A stretch of 6,787 nucleotides of DNA from Candidatus Hydrogenedentota bacterium (GCA_007130675.1 SLSB01000471.1:1-6787); one strand, 5' to 3'; shown: positions 1 to 6,787, counted from the first letter of the stretch. Numbers and translations: made by a program. Notes: generated from the sequence alone by a model not told the origin.

Positions 1-2232
1 ACCGAGGAAGCCGAAACCATCTTTCGCACGGTCAAGACCCTGATCCTCGAAAACGTCCCCGCATCCGAAATTGCCGTGGTCTACCACGATATCGGCGCGG
101 TTGCGGGCGTATTGCGGCCGGTCGCGCGCGAGTTCGGCATTCCCCTGCGCATTTTCGCTCACGAGCCGCTCTCTGCCAGTTCGCTTGCCGCATTTGTGCT
201 GGATGCGCTCGAGGCGGCCGATACGTGGCGCCATGGCGAGATGGTCGAGCTGTTGGCGTCGCCTTGGATGGATGCCGATGACGCATCCGAGACCGAGCGC
301 GGCGCGATTCCGCTGTTGGCCCGCATGGCGGGGATTGTCGCCGGGTACAAGCAATGGACGGATCGCCTCAAGCATTTGCGAAACGGGTTGACCGGTGATA
401 CACCCGAGCGCGCCCCGGAACTCACACTGTTCATGCGGCACAATCCGCGCGCGCTCGCCTGTTTGAGCGCCCTCGAGAGGCGCATTGAACGCCTTGCGGG
501 CGCCATCTCGGGCCTTCCCCTGCAGGGAAATCTTGCGGAGTTCAGCCGCGCCGTGGCCGGTTTTATCGAAGAACTCGAGCTGCGCACGGCGTTGCACAAG
601 ACCACTTCCAAAGTTGTGCAGGCGCGCGAGCAGGCGGCCCTCGAAACGTTCGAGGCACTGCTGGGACGGTTGGATGCGGGCCTGTTCGGCGGGGGCAACG
701 AGATGACCCGTGCGGATTTCGTGCAATTCCTGCGGCAGGCATGCTGCGTTGAAACCTTTCACGCCGAGCCCAATCCGCGCGATAAACACGGCGTTCAATG
801 CCTGGACGCAAAGAGTCTCCGGGGCCTGCGGTTCCGGTATGTGTTCTTTGGCGGCGTAAACGAGGGGGTTATGCCGCGGAAGGAAAGCGTCAACGCGGTG
901 TATTCCGAAGACGATCGGCGGGAACTGCGTGCGGCCGGGATCCCCGTCGAGTCCCGCGAGGTGCGCGGCGAACACGAGCTCGCGTGGTTCCATCAGACCC
1001 TCGACTCGCCTCGCGAACGGATGTGGATTTTGTGGAGAACGGCCACCGCGCAAGGAAAACCTTTGCTGCGCAGTCCGTTTCTGAACGACCTGCTGCGCCT
1101 CTTTCCTGATGCTGGTATCGAGCGGCCCCCAATGCGGGCCAGCGAATACTTCCCGCCCCTCGAGCAGGCTGCGTCGGCCCGCGATGTGCTCAACGCCCTG
1201 TTTGCAACGAAATCCGGCTTGGTCGAGCCGCTGAAGGAACGCGCCGCGCATGTCGAGCGCGGCGCTGCCATCGAACAGCGCCGCTATAGCAACGCCCCCT
1301 TCGACATGTTCGACGGCGTGCTGAGCGGCTCGCCATTCGAGGAGAAGATTGCCGCGAAATATGATGGCGGCCGCGTGTTCAGTGCGACCCAGCTCGAGAT
1401 GTACCGCAAGTGTCCGTTTCAGTTCTTTGCGATGCGGCTGTTGCACCTGCTGGCCGTGGAACGCCCGGAAGCCGCTTTTGATCGCCGCGAAGTGGGGAGT
1501 TTGGTGCACGACGTGCTCGAAGAGTTCCACCGGCAATTCGAGGGCCGCCCCGTGGCCGAGATCCCCGAAAGCGAGGCCCTCGAAGCGATGACGGAATTGG
1601 TCAATGATGCCTTTGCCAAGTACCAGGGGCGCTCGACCGTTCTGCCCGCGGGCCTCCTGGCGGCCGGACGCCTCGAAACCCACGGCCGCATGAAACGCTA
1701 CCTCGAGGTCGAGCGCAAGGACGAAGACAACTGGCGGCCGCGGTACTTCGAGGCCGTCTTCGGAGGAGAAGAGGGTGCATATCCCCCGCTTACCATCGAG
1801 ACCGAGGCGGGCAAAGTCCAATTGCGCGGCCGCATCGACCGGATAGACGAAGGCGAAGACGGATTCCGCGTGATCGATTACAAGACGGGCTCGTTGTCGA
1901 AAACTGAAGACATCAAACAGGGAATTGCACTGCAACTGACGGCCTACGGTCTTGCACTGGAACAGGTCATTGCACAAGGGGCCACCTGTGTTGAAAGCCT
2001 GTTTCTTCGGGTGGGCACACGCGAAAAAAAGCGCATTGGCAATGGTTCGCGAGTGTCGTGGGACGTCGCCCACGAGGGTTTTCTTGCAGGCGTAGCCGCC
2101 GCGCTGACCGGCATTCGCGCCGCGCAGTATCCGCCAGTGCCGCACTCGGACGACGTGTGTGCCTACTGCGATGCGCGGCGCATGTGCCGGATCGACCGAT
2201 CGCGTATCGAGCGAAAACAGGAGCAGACCTGA
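1..2232 (+). CDS. addB: AddB, helicase-nuclease subunit B with Fe-S nuclease domain (5' partial)
   Basis: AddB is the partner of AddA in the enzyme that unwinds and degrades double-strand DNA ends and loads RecA. The frame is open from base 1, so the gene starts upstream. 743 residues are visible against a usual 1,100-1,200, so the N-terminal inactivated-helicase part is missing. In window numbering, residues 265-292 carry the family segment ending GVNEGVMP. The nuclease domain has GSLVH (499-503), GRIDRID (D613), DYK (626-628) and a QLTAY block (Q645, Y649). C471 in the SATQLEMYRKCPF segment and C720, C723, C729 (C-x2-C-x5-C) match the four ligands of the AddB 4Fe-4S cluster that clamps the nuclease fold. 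The gene ends one base before the addA ATG. A stand-alone PD-(D/E)XK protein is possible but unlikely given the helicase-like middle region and the addA neighbour. A GTG at 76 is in frame but lies inside conserved-looking sequence and is not the start. Confidence 0.93.
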   Translation, partial: TEEAETIFRTVKTLILENVPASEIAVVYHDIGAVAGVLRPVAREFGIPLRIFAHEPLSASSLAAFVLDALEAADTWRHGEMVELLASPWMDADDASETERGAIPLLARMAGIVAGYKQWTDRLKHLRNGLTGDTPERAPELTLFMRHNPRALACLSALERRIERLAGAISGLPLQGNLAEFSRAVAGFIEELELRTALHKTTSKVVQAREQAALETFEALLGRLDAGLFGGGNEMTRADFVQFLRQACCVETFHAEPNPRDKHGVQCLDAKSLRGLRFRYVFFGGVNEGVMPRKESVNAVYSEDDRRELRAAGIPVESREVRGEHELAWFHQTLDSPRERMWILWRTATAQGKPLLRSPFLNDLLRLFPDAGIERPPMRASEYFPPLEQAASARDVLNALFATKSGLVEPLKERAAHVERGAAIEQRRYSNAPFDMFDGVLSGSPFEEKIAAKYDGGRVFSATQLEMYRKCPFQFFAMRLLHLLAVERPEAAFDRREVGSLVHDVLEEFHRQFEGRPVAEIPESEALEAMTELVNDAFAKYQGRSTVLPAGLLAAGRLETHGRMKRYLEVERKDEDNWRPRYFEAVFGGEEGAYPPLTIETEAGKVQLRGRIDRIDEGEDGFRVIDYKTGSLSKTEDIKQGIALQLTAYGLALEQVIAQGATCVESLFLRVGTREKKRIGNGSRVSWDVAHEGFLAGVAAALTGIRAAQYPPVPHSDDVCAYCDARRMCRIDRSRIERKQEQT
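2219..2223 (+). promoter_or_regulatory. Ribosome binding site for addA
   Basis: AGGAG lies inside the last codons of addB, 10 bases before the ATG at 2234. It decides the addA start: an in-frame GTG at 2159 would add 25 residues (rich in Arg, Ser, Ala) ahead of the conserved N-terminal Q-motif region, and these look like read-through of the addB frame overlap rather than helicase sequence. Confidence 0.7.
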
Positions 2233-2233
2233 T

Positions 2234-5200
2234 ATGGGGTGGACCGACGAACAGCGAGAGGCCATTGTAACCACCGGACAGGATTTGTGCGTGACCGCGG
2301 CAGCCGGCTCCGGCAAGACCACCGTGCTCATCGAGCGCGTGCTGCATCTCGTGCGCGAATGCAATGTGCCGCTGGACCGCATCGTGGCGATCACGTTTAC
2401 CGAAAAAGCGGCGGCCGAGATGAAAGACCGCCTCCGCAACGAATGCCGCAACCACGAGGCTTCGGCGTCGCCCGAGGAGTTGGCGTGGTGGCGAAAACTG
2501 GCGCGCGAGGTCGAGACCGCGCGCATCAGCACCATCCATGCCTTCTGCGCGGGGTTGCTCCGGCAGCATGCCCTGGCCTGCCGCTTCGATTCTCCGCTCG
2601 ACCCCGATTTTGGTGTGGTCGATGAAGCCGAAAGCCACCTCCTGCGCGCCGAAGTCGTCGATACCGCCCTCGAAGAGCTTCTCGAGGAATCGCACGCCGA
2701 GACATTGCGGCTGGCCGGGTACTACGGCGTCTACAGCCTCGGCCAAATCCTGGGCGCGTTCCTGCGCAATCCCGTGTCGGCTCACAGGATTCTGACGGAC
2801 GAACGGTATGCCACGCCGGAGAGTATCTTGACCCGTTGGCAGGAGATGGTGACGAAAGCCTGCCACGCGCGCTTGCTGCATCTCGGTGCCTCGGCTGAGC
2901 TTCACAAGTTTCGGCGGCAGTTCGAGCAATTCGACGGTGAGTGCTCGAAACCCGAAGATGGCCGTGAGAGACTTCGAAGGCACGCACTGGTAATGATTCA
3001 GGAATTGGCCGAGCTCAAGGACCCAGAGAAAATCGAGCGCCTCATTGAGGCGTATGCCAATCCAAGCGTAAAAGGCACGCTCTCGAAAAACTGGTCAAGC
3101 CCAAAGGTCTTCGAGGATATAAAAGAGGCCCAGAACGCATTCAAGGCTTTCCTCACGGAGTATCTAACCCCTGAGCGCAACGAAGCCGTCGAACAACAGT
3201 GTGCGGAACTCACCCGCGACGCAGTGGCCTGTTTCCGGGCAGTATACGACCGGTACCGCGATGCCAAGGCCGCGCGAAACGTCCTCGATTTCACTGATCT
3301 GATCCTCTTGACGCATGACCTGCTCGAGCAACAGCCCGAGGTTTGCGAGCGCGTTGCCCGGGGCATCGATCACTTGCTGATCGACGAGTTTCAGGATACC
3401 GACGCCGAGCAGTACGCAATCGCGCGTTTCCTGAGCAAGACGGCGCATCCCCCCGAGGTGTTTATCGTCGGCGATGCCAAGCAGTCGATCTACCGGTTCC
3501 GCGGGGCTGAGGTCGAGGTGTTTGATCGGGCAAAACAGGGTTGCCGCACCATTGGTCTGCACAAGAACTTCCGCACCGTGCCCGAGATCGTCAATTTCGT
3601 GAACGCCCTGTTTGCAACTACAAACATTCTCGAGGCCGTCGAGCCGGAATACGTACGCGCCGAAGCCTTTCGCCCCCCCGTAGACGAGTGCCGGGTGCAT
3701 ATTCTCCTGGCGGATGCGCAACTCGGCAAAGATGACGCCGCAGGGCGGCGCGCGCTCGAGGCCGCGATGCTCGCCGATTGGATCGCGATGGCCTGCTCCG
3801 GAAATCTCGAGGTCCAAGTTCCCTCCGATGGGAGCGGCCCGCCGCGTCAGGTGACGTTCGGCGACTTCGCGATGTTGTTCCGCGCCATGAGCGATGTGCG
3901 CATCTACGAGCGCGCACTGGCTGAGCGCAACATCCCCTACCATGTGCTCGCGGGGAAAGGTTTTTACGAGCGGCAGGAGGTCCTTGATGTGCGCAACCTC
4001 CTCGAGGCCGTGGCCGATCCCTGCCACGAACCCGCGCTGCTCGGGTTTCTCCGCAGCCCGATGGCCGGGCTGAGCGACGATGCACTCATGCAGCTCTGCG
4101 AGGGACGCGGCCCGGTGGCCGCCATGCTCGAGGAATGGACCCCCGACGGCTTTGTGCAGCGCGAGGCGCTCGAACATGCCCGCACGCTCTTGCGCGAGTT
4201 GCGCGCCGAACGAGAGCGGCCCTTGGCGGATTTCGTGCGGTATGTGCTCGAACGCACGGGATACGAGGCCATGCTGGCGGGACTCTTCCTCGGCGAACAG
4301 CGCGTCTGCAATGTGCGCAAAGTCGTGCAGCTTGCCGAGGCCTTCGCCGAAACCCGGCGGCCGCGTCTCAGCGCGTTTGTGCGGTACCTCGAAGACATCG
4401 CCGCTTCCGAGATTGAAGAAGGCGAGGCCGCGCTGCAGGCCGAAGGCTCCGACGAAGTCACCCTCATGAGCATCCACAAGTCAAAGGGGCTCGAGTTTCC
4501 CGTCGTCATTCTGCCGGACCTGACGCGCAAACCCACGGCCAGCCACACTTCCCGGGTGGTTTTCCACCGGGATTTTGGCGCGGTGGCCCGCATACAAGAC
4601 CCTGCAGCCCCCCAGAACCCCGAACCGCAGATAGCCACGGTCATGATGCGCGACGAAGACGCCAAGGACGCCGCCGAACGCGCGCGCATGCTCTACGTCG
4701 CCATGACGCGGGCGCGCGACTGGCTGGTGCTCGGCGGGTCGCTCGATCTGCGCCGTTCGGTCAAATCGCTGTCAAAGAGCCTCCTCGAACCGTTCGAGAA
4801 CGCATTCAATATCCTCGAAAAATCGGACGGCAGCCGCTTTGGGACCGATGGATGGAGCGCCGGGATACGCTTGAGCACGCAGAACAGCAAGATGCCTGAC
4901 ATGTCGCGGAGCAAGCCAGCGCCGCCCGCTCTGGAGATGCTGTCGCAACGCATCGATCCGGTGCAAGCGATCCCCGCTGCACAACGCACGCTTGCCGTGA
5001 CCACGCTGGTTCATCACATGTATCCGTCGGACGAAGAACGCCGTCGCGAAGGGGGCAGAGCCCCCGATGCGCTCGATCCGCTGCTGCGGGGAACGCTGAT
5101 TCACCGGTATTTCGAGCTGTGGGATTTCAAGAAAGACCCACCCGAGATCGACGGTTTCTTGCGGAGAGAACAGCCGATTCTGGCGATTGAAGACCGCTTG

Positions 5201-5623
5201 CGCGAGGACTTGGAGACCGCCGTGCGCCGCTTCACGGACTCCGAAGCATGGGCGCTCCTGAGCCAGGCCGAAGACATCGAGCGCGAAGTACCGTTTATCC
5301 TGCGCGTGGGAGATGTGTTCCTCGAGGGGGTCGTCGACGCTATCCTCGACGGAACCGTCATCCTCGACTACAAGACCGGCCTCGAGGTGGAATCGCGCCG
5401 CCGCATGTATGATGGCCAGTTGTGTTTGTACGCCGAAGCATTGCGCCGGTTGCGCGGCCTGACGCCCGAGGGCGCATACATCTACTACGTGGATTCTGGC
5501 ACGCTGGCCGAGGCCGCCATCTCCGACATCGAGATCGCCACCGTGCTCCGCAACGCCGAAACGGCCGCCGTCGAGTTCCTCAACGAACCAATGCCCGACC
5601 AACCCGAGGCATACCTGAAGTGA
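2234..5623 (+). CDS. addA: AddA, ATP-dependent helicase-nuclease subunit A
   Basis: AddA is the 3'-5' motor and one of the two nucleases of AddAB, acting on double-strand DNA ends in the cytoplasm. The 1,129-residue protein is near the usual family length. Superfamily 1 helicase motifs appear in order: Q motif TDEQREAI (4-11), Walker A AAAGSGKTT (22-30, K28), FTEKAAAEMK (55-64), STIHAFC (99-105), Walker B DEFQDT (384-389), VGDAKQSIYRFRG (412-424), KNFRT (444-448), SIHKSKGLEF (746-755) and YVAMTRAR (821-828). The C-terminal RecB-type nuclease has GTLIH (H957), D1035, DYKTG (1045-1049) and Q1062/Y1066. The ATG at 2234 is preferred because of the upstream AGGAG and because it places the Q motif at residue 4. 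It follows addB by one base and overlaps the next gene by four, so all three are probably co-transcribed. RecB is less likely, because the partner carries its own nuclease and Fe-S cysteines, as AddB does. Confidence 0.96.
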   Translation: MGWTDEQREAIVTTGQDLCVTAAAGSGKTTVLIERVLHLVRECNVPLDRIVAITFTEKAAAEMKDRLRNECRNHEASASPEELAWWRKLAREVETARISTIHAFCAGLLRQHALACRFDSPLDPDFGVVDEAESHLLRAEVVDTALEELLEESHAETLRLAGYYGVYSLGQILGAFLRNPVSAHRILTDERYATPESILTRWQEMVTKACHARLLHLGASAELHKFRRQFEQFDGECSKPEDGRERLRRHALVMIQELAELKDPEKIERLIEAYANPSVKGTLSKNWSSPKVFEDIKEAQNAFKAFLTEYLTPERNEAVEQQCAELTRDAVACFRAVYDRYRDAKAARNVLDFTDLILLTHDLLEQQPEVCERVARGIDHLLIDEFQDTDAEQYAIARFLSKTAHPPEVFIVGDAKQSIYRFRGAEVEVFDRAKQGCRTIGLHKNFRTVPEIVNFVNALFATTNILEAVEPEYVRAEAFRPPVDECRVHILLADAQLGKDDAAGRRALEAAMLADWIAMACSGNLEVQVPSDGSGPPRQVTFGDFAMLFRAMSDVRIYERALAERNIPYHVLAGKGFYERQEVLDVRNLLEAVADPCHEPALLGFLRSPMAGLSDDALMQLCEGRGPVAAMLEEWTPDGFVQREALEHARTLLRELRAERERPLADFVRYVLERTGYEAMLAGLFLGEQRVCNVRKVVQLAEAFAETRRPRLSAFVRYLEDIAASEIEEGEAALQAEGSDEVTLMSIHKSKGLEFPVVILPDLTRKPTASHTSRVVFHRDFGAVARIQDPAAPQNPEPQIATVMMRDEDAKDAAERARMLYVAMTRARDWLVLGGSLDLRRSVKSLSKSLLEPFENAFNILEKSDGSRFGTDGWSAGIRLSTQNSKMPDMSRSKPAPPALEMLSQRIDPVQAIPAAQRTLAVTTLVHHMYPSDEERRREGGRAPDALDPLLRGTLIHRYFELWDFKKDPPEIDGFLRREQPILAIEDRLREDLETAVRRFTDSEAWALLSQAEDIEREVPFILRVGDVFLEGVVDAILDGTVILDYKTGLEVESRRRMYDGQLCLYAEALRRLRGLTPEGAYIYYVDSGTLAEAAISDIEIATVLRNAETAAVEFLNEPMPDQPEAYLK
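5606..5609 (+). promoter_or_regulatory. Weak ribosome binding site for the peptidase gene
   Basis: GAGG sits 10 bases before the GTG at 5620, inside the addA coding sequence. It is a short match, so re-initiation by ribosomes ending addA at the overlapping GTGA may matter more than this site. Confidence 0.4.
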
Positions 5624-6582
5624 ACTGGAAAATTCCGGCACTCCTGGCAATTATCATGCTCTTGGGGGCGTCGGCGGCATGTGCGGGCGCGTTGCACGAA
5701 GGCCTGTTCCGCATCGCGTATCCCGAAGGCGAAGAACGCACCGCCGCTGTGACGCTGGCGGCAATGCAAGACTTTCTCGATCAATGGGGAGACCGACTCG
5801 ACCCCGGCACCGCCCCCATCATCGTTCACATCTGTGCGACACAACGCGATTTCGCTGCCCGCGCCGGGTTTTCGCCGCCCCCCAAGGTCGGCGGCGTGGC
5901 GCACGCCGAAGACGGCATTATCGTGCTCCGTACACCCGGCCAATTGCCCAATCCCCGGTATTATGAAGGGGTGGCGCGGCACGAGCTCGTCCACGTACTG
6001 CTGGCGCGCAACACCGATACCAACCGCCTGCCCCGCTGGCTCAACGAAGGCATCGCCATGCACATTTCAGGCGAATACCGGTGGAGCAGCAGTTTTCACG
6101 TGGCCCGGATGTACATGGCCGACTCCCTCTTCACCTATGACGACCTCATGCTGAACTTTTCGCTGATCCAGCGCGAGCAACCCTTCGGCGATCTGTATGC
6201 CCAGAGTCTCTCGATGACCGCCTATCTGTACAATTACTTGGGCGAAGACACCTTCTGGGAGATGGTGTTCGCGCTGCGCGAAAAAGACTTCCCAACGGCG
6301 TTCGCCCAGCACGCGGGCATGACCCCTCCCGAGTTCTGGGAAGTATGGCGGCGCTCGCTGTGGAAAGTTGCCGTAATCTCGTCGGTTGTGTCAGGATTCG
6401 GCGTGTTTCAGTTCATGGCTTTGCTGGCGATTGTGGCGTATCTGCGCAAACGGCAGCGCAACCGCAGAACCCTCGCCGCCTGGGACAAGGAAGACGAGGA
6501 GGATGAGCCGTTCATGACCGTCCGGGACCTCGAACGCGACAGCGAATACCCCTGGGAACAGGACGAGGGAGAACGGTTGTGA
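5620..6582 (+). CDS. Membrane-anchored MA-like metallopeptidase (gluzincin)
   Basis: This is probably a zinc peptidase of the Peptidase_MA-like group (PF13485 type); its substrate is unknown. The 320-residue protein starts with a signal peptide: short K4 n-region, hydrophobic residues 5-20, and likely cleavage after A22 or A24. The extracytoplasmic domain carries HELVH (121-125, two His ligands and catalytic E122) and, after PRWL, NEGIA with E143 as probable third ligand. The later segment YAQSLSMTAYLYNYLG (193-208) and EFWEVW (238-243) fit the family's C-terminal helices. One membrane helix spans about 250-275, followed by basic RKRQRNRR and an acidic tail to 320, so the tail should be cytoplasmic. 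The GTG start overlaps the addA stop as GTGA (5620-5623) and gives a complete signal peptide; an ATG at codon 13 would destroy it. The active-site residues look intact. Any link to DNA repair is unproven; it may simply ride in the operon. Confidence 0.85.
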   Translation: MNWKIPALLAIIMLLGASAACAGALHEGLFRIAYPEGEERTAAVTLAAMQDFLDQWGDRLDPGTAPIIVHICATQRDFAARAGFSPPPKVGGVAHAEDGIIVLRTPGQLPNPRYYEGVARHELVHVLLARNTDTNRLPRWLNEGIAMHISGEYRWSSSFHVARMYMADSLFTYDDLMLNFSLIQREQPFGDLYAQSLSMTAYLYNYLGEDTFWEMVFALREKDFPTAFAQHAGMTPPEFWEVWRRSLWKVAVISSVVSGFGVFQFMALLAIVAYLRKRQRNRRTLAAWDKEDEEDEPFMTVRDLERDSEYPWEQDEGERL

Positions 6583-6604
6583 GAGGCGCGCAGGTTTTCA
6601 CAGC

Positions 6605-6617
6605 GGAGAGCATCTCC
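6605..6617. other. Small 5-bp hairpin after the operon
   Basis: GGAGA (6605-6609) pairs with TCTCC (6613-6617) around a GCA loop, 22 bases after the peptidase stop. A 5-bp stem can arise by chance and it lacks a T tract, so its role is uncertain. Confidence 0.3.
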
Positions 6618-6627
6618 TTATGAAAAT

Positions 6628-6652
6628 GTAGCGCCCGGCCTTGTGCCGGGCG
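6628..6652 (+). repeat. Left REP-like unit (GTAG plus hairpin)
   Basis: GTAG (6628-6631) abuts an 8-bp perfect stem, CGCCCGGC (6632-6639) with GCCGGGCG (6645-6652), closed by a five-base CTTGT loop. Confidence 0.6.
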
Positions 6653-6676
6653 TCCGGAAGTAACTGCAGCCATAAA

Positions 6677-6713
6677 CGCCCGGCATCCCGCGAAACGCGG
6701 GACCGGGCGCTAC
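6677..6713 (-). repeat. Right REP-like unit (GTAG plus two-tier hairpin)
   Basis: Read on the minus strand it begins GTAG then CGCCCGG, identical to the left unit. The stem has two tiers: outer CGCCCGG (6677-6683) with CCGGGCG (6703-6709), and inner TCCCGCG (6686-6692) with CGCGGGA (6696-6702) around an AAA loop. Two unpaired bases (CA, 6684-6685) bulge on one side; such an asymmetric bulge is common in REP hairpins. Confidence 0.6.
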
Positions 6714-6745
6714 ATCCGGAATCGTTACAGCCGCTCTTAGATACA

Positions 6746-6763
6746 GGAGCCCGGAAATCCGGG
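6746..6763 (+). repeat. Possible third REP-like hairpin headed by GGAG
   Basis: GGAG (6746-6749) precedes CCCGG (6750-6754) and CCGGG (6759-6763) around an AAAT loop. GGAG is the alternative REP head tetranucleotide. The stem is only 5 bp and other pairings compete, for example CCGGAA (6751-6756) with TTCCGG (6775-6780), so this may be a degenerate copy or chance. Confidence 0.35.
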
Positions 6764-6787
6764 AAGGGGGCTTGTTCCGGTTTGTGG

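Larger units (their letters stand above)
6626..6715. repeat. REPIN-like element: two inverted GTAG-headed palindromes
   Basis: The two ends form a perfect 13-base inverted repeat, ATGTAGCGCCCGG (6626-6638) against its complement at 6703-6715. Each end opens into its own hairpin, with GTAG at 6628-6631 and CTAC at 6710-6713 directly flanking the stems. Known REP sequences of RAYT (TnpA-REP) systems carry a GTAG or GGAG tetranucleotide at the foot of a GC-rich hairpin, and two inverted copies make a REPIN or BIME. No flanking direct duplication is seen. Assignment rests on architecture only; copy number in the genome is not visible here. Confidence 0.6.
6583..6787. other. Non-coding tail rich in palindromes
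   Basis: No gene is supported after the peptidase stop. The stretch holds a small GGAGA/TCTCC hairpin, a pair of inverted GTAG-headed hairpins and a third GGAG-headed hairpin. None is followed by a run of T, so there is no clear intrinsic terminator for the operon, although a strong GC hairpin here could still slow polymerase or protect the 3' end of the message. No convincing promoter is visible before the window ends. Confidence 0.7.

Noticed and set aside
2159..2233. Alternative GTG start for addA overlapping addB
   Set aside because: It adds 25 residues before the Q motif; the AGGAG-supported ATG at 2234 is better.
1967..2983. Minus-strand open frame of 338 codons across the addB/addA junction
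   Set aside because: It overlaps both conserved genes, and its product is low-complexity and Arg-rich with no family signature.
3164..4477. Long open frame on the minus strand (437 codons)
   Set aside because: It lies wholly inside addA, opposite its helicase motifs. Its translation has no recognisable domain and long antisense frames are expected in GC-rich genes.
5422..5619. Upstream extension of the peptidase frame inside addA
   Set aside because: The extra residues are Arg-rich and would bury the signal peptide. The GTG at 5620 gives a clean signal peptide and a stop-start overlap.
4772..5650. Minus-strand open frame of 292 codons opposite the AddA nuclease domain
   Set aside because: It is the antisense shadow of a conserved domain and shows no independent gene features.
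5665..5684. Lipoprotein signal (lipobox) at C21 of the peptidase
   Set aside because: The residues before the Cys are A-S-A-A, without the Leu/Val/Ile usual at -3. Ordinary signal peptidase I sites (A22 or A24) fit better.
6632..6660. Rho-independent terminator
   Set aside because: The stem is strong but it is followed by TCCGGAAG, with no T run, and the same arm recurs inverted nearby, which fits a REP element better.
6626..6715. MITE with target-site duplication
   Set aside because: The terminal inverted repeats are present, but the outer flanks (GAAA and CCGG) are not direct duplicates, and the GTAG-hairpin layout fits a REPIN.
6626..6787. CRISPR array or tRNA in the final stretch
   Set aside because: The repeats are inverted and only two, with no regular spacers, and no tRNA cloverleaf or conserved T-loop is visible.

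Overview
The window is bacterial, GC-rich (roughly 60% G+C by eye) and almost fully coding on the + strand. It holds three genes packed as an apparent operon, then about 205 bases of non-coding DNA rich in palindromes. Nothing identifies the species. The GC content, the AddAB-type recombination enzyme and an anchored MA-like metallopeptidase would suit many environmental bacteria. A Planctomycetota- or Hydrogenedentota-like origin is only a guess.

Positions 1-2232 encode the C-terminal two thirds of AddB, whose 5' end lies outside the window. Positions 2234-5623 encode a complete AddA. Together they form the helicase-nuclease that resects double-strand DNA ends for RecA-dependent repair. Both subunits keep an intact PD-(D/E)XK nuclease core, and AddB keeps all four cysteines of its iron-sulfur cluster, so this looks like a working two-nuclease AddAB rather than a one-nuclease relative.

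Positions 5620-6582 encode a 320-residue protein with a signal peptide, an extracytoplasmic gluzincin domain (HELVH plus a downstream Glu), one C-terminal membrane helix and an acidic cytoplasmic tail. Its GTG start overlaps the addA stop in a GTGA arrangement, so it is probably translationally coupled to addA. No functional link to DNA repair is known to me.

Positions 6583-6787 hold no gene I can support. They contain two hairpins facing each other, each with a GTAG tetranucleotide at its outer edge (GTAG on the left, CTAC on the right). This is the architecture of a REPIN, a pair of inverted REP sequences of the kind mobilised by RAYT transposases. A third, smaller hairpin headed by GGAG follows. 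This block and the operonic metallopeptidase are the most interesting parts. I see no strong evidence for a new defence or mobile system here.
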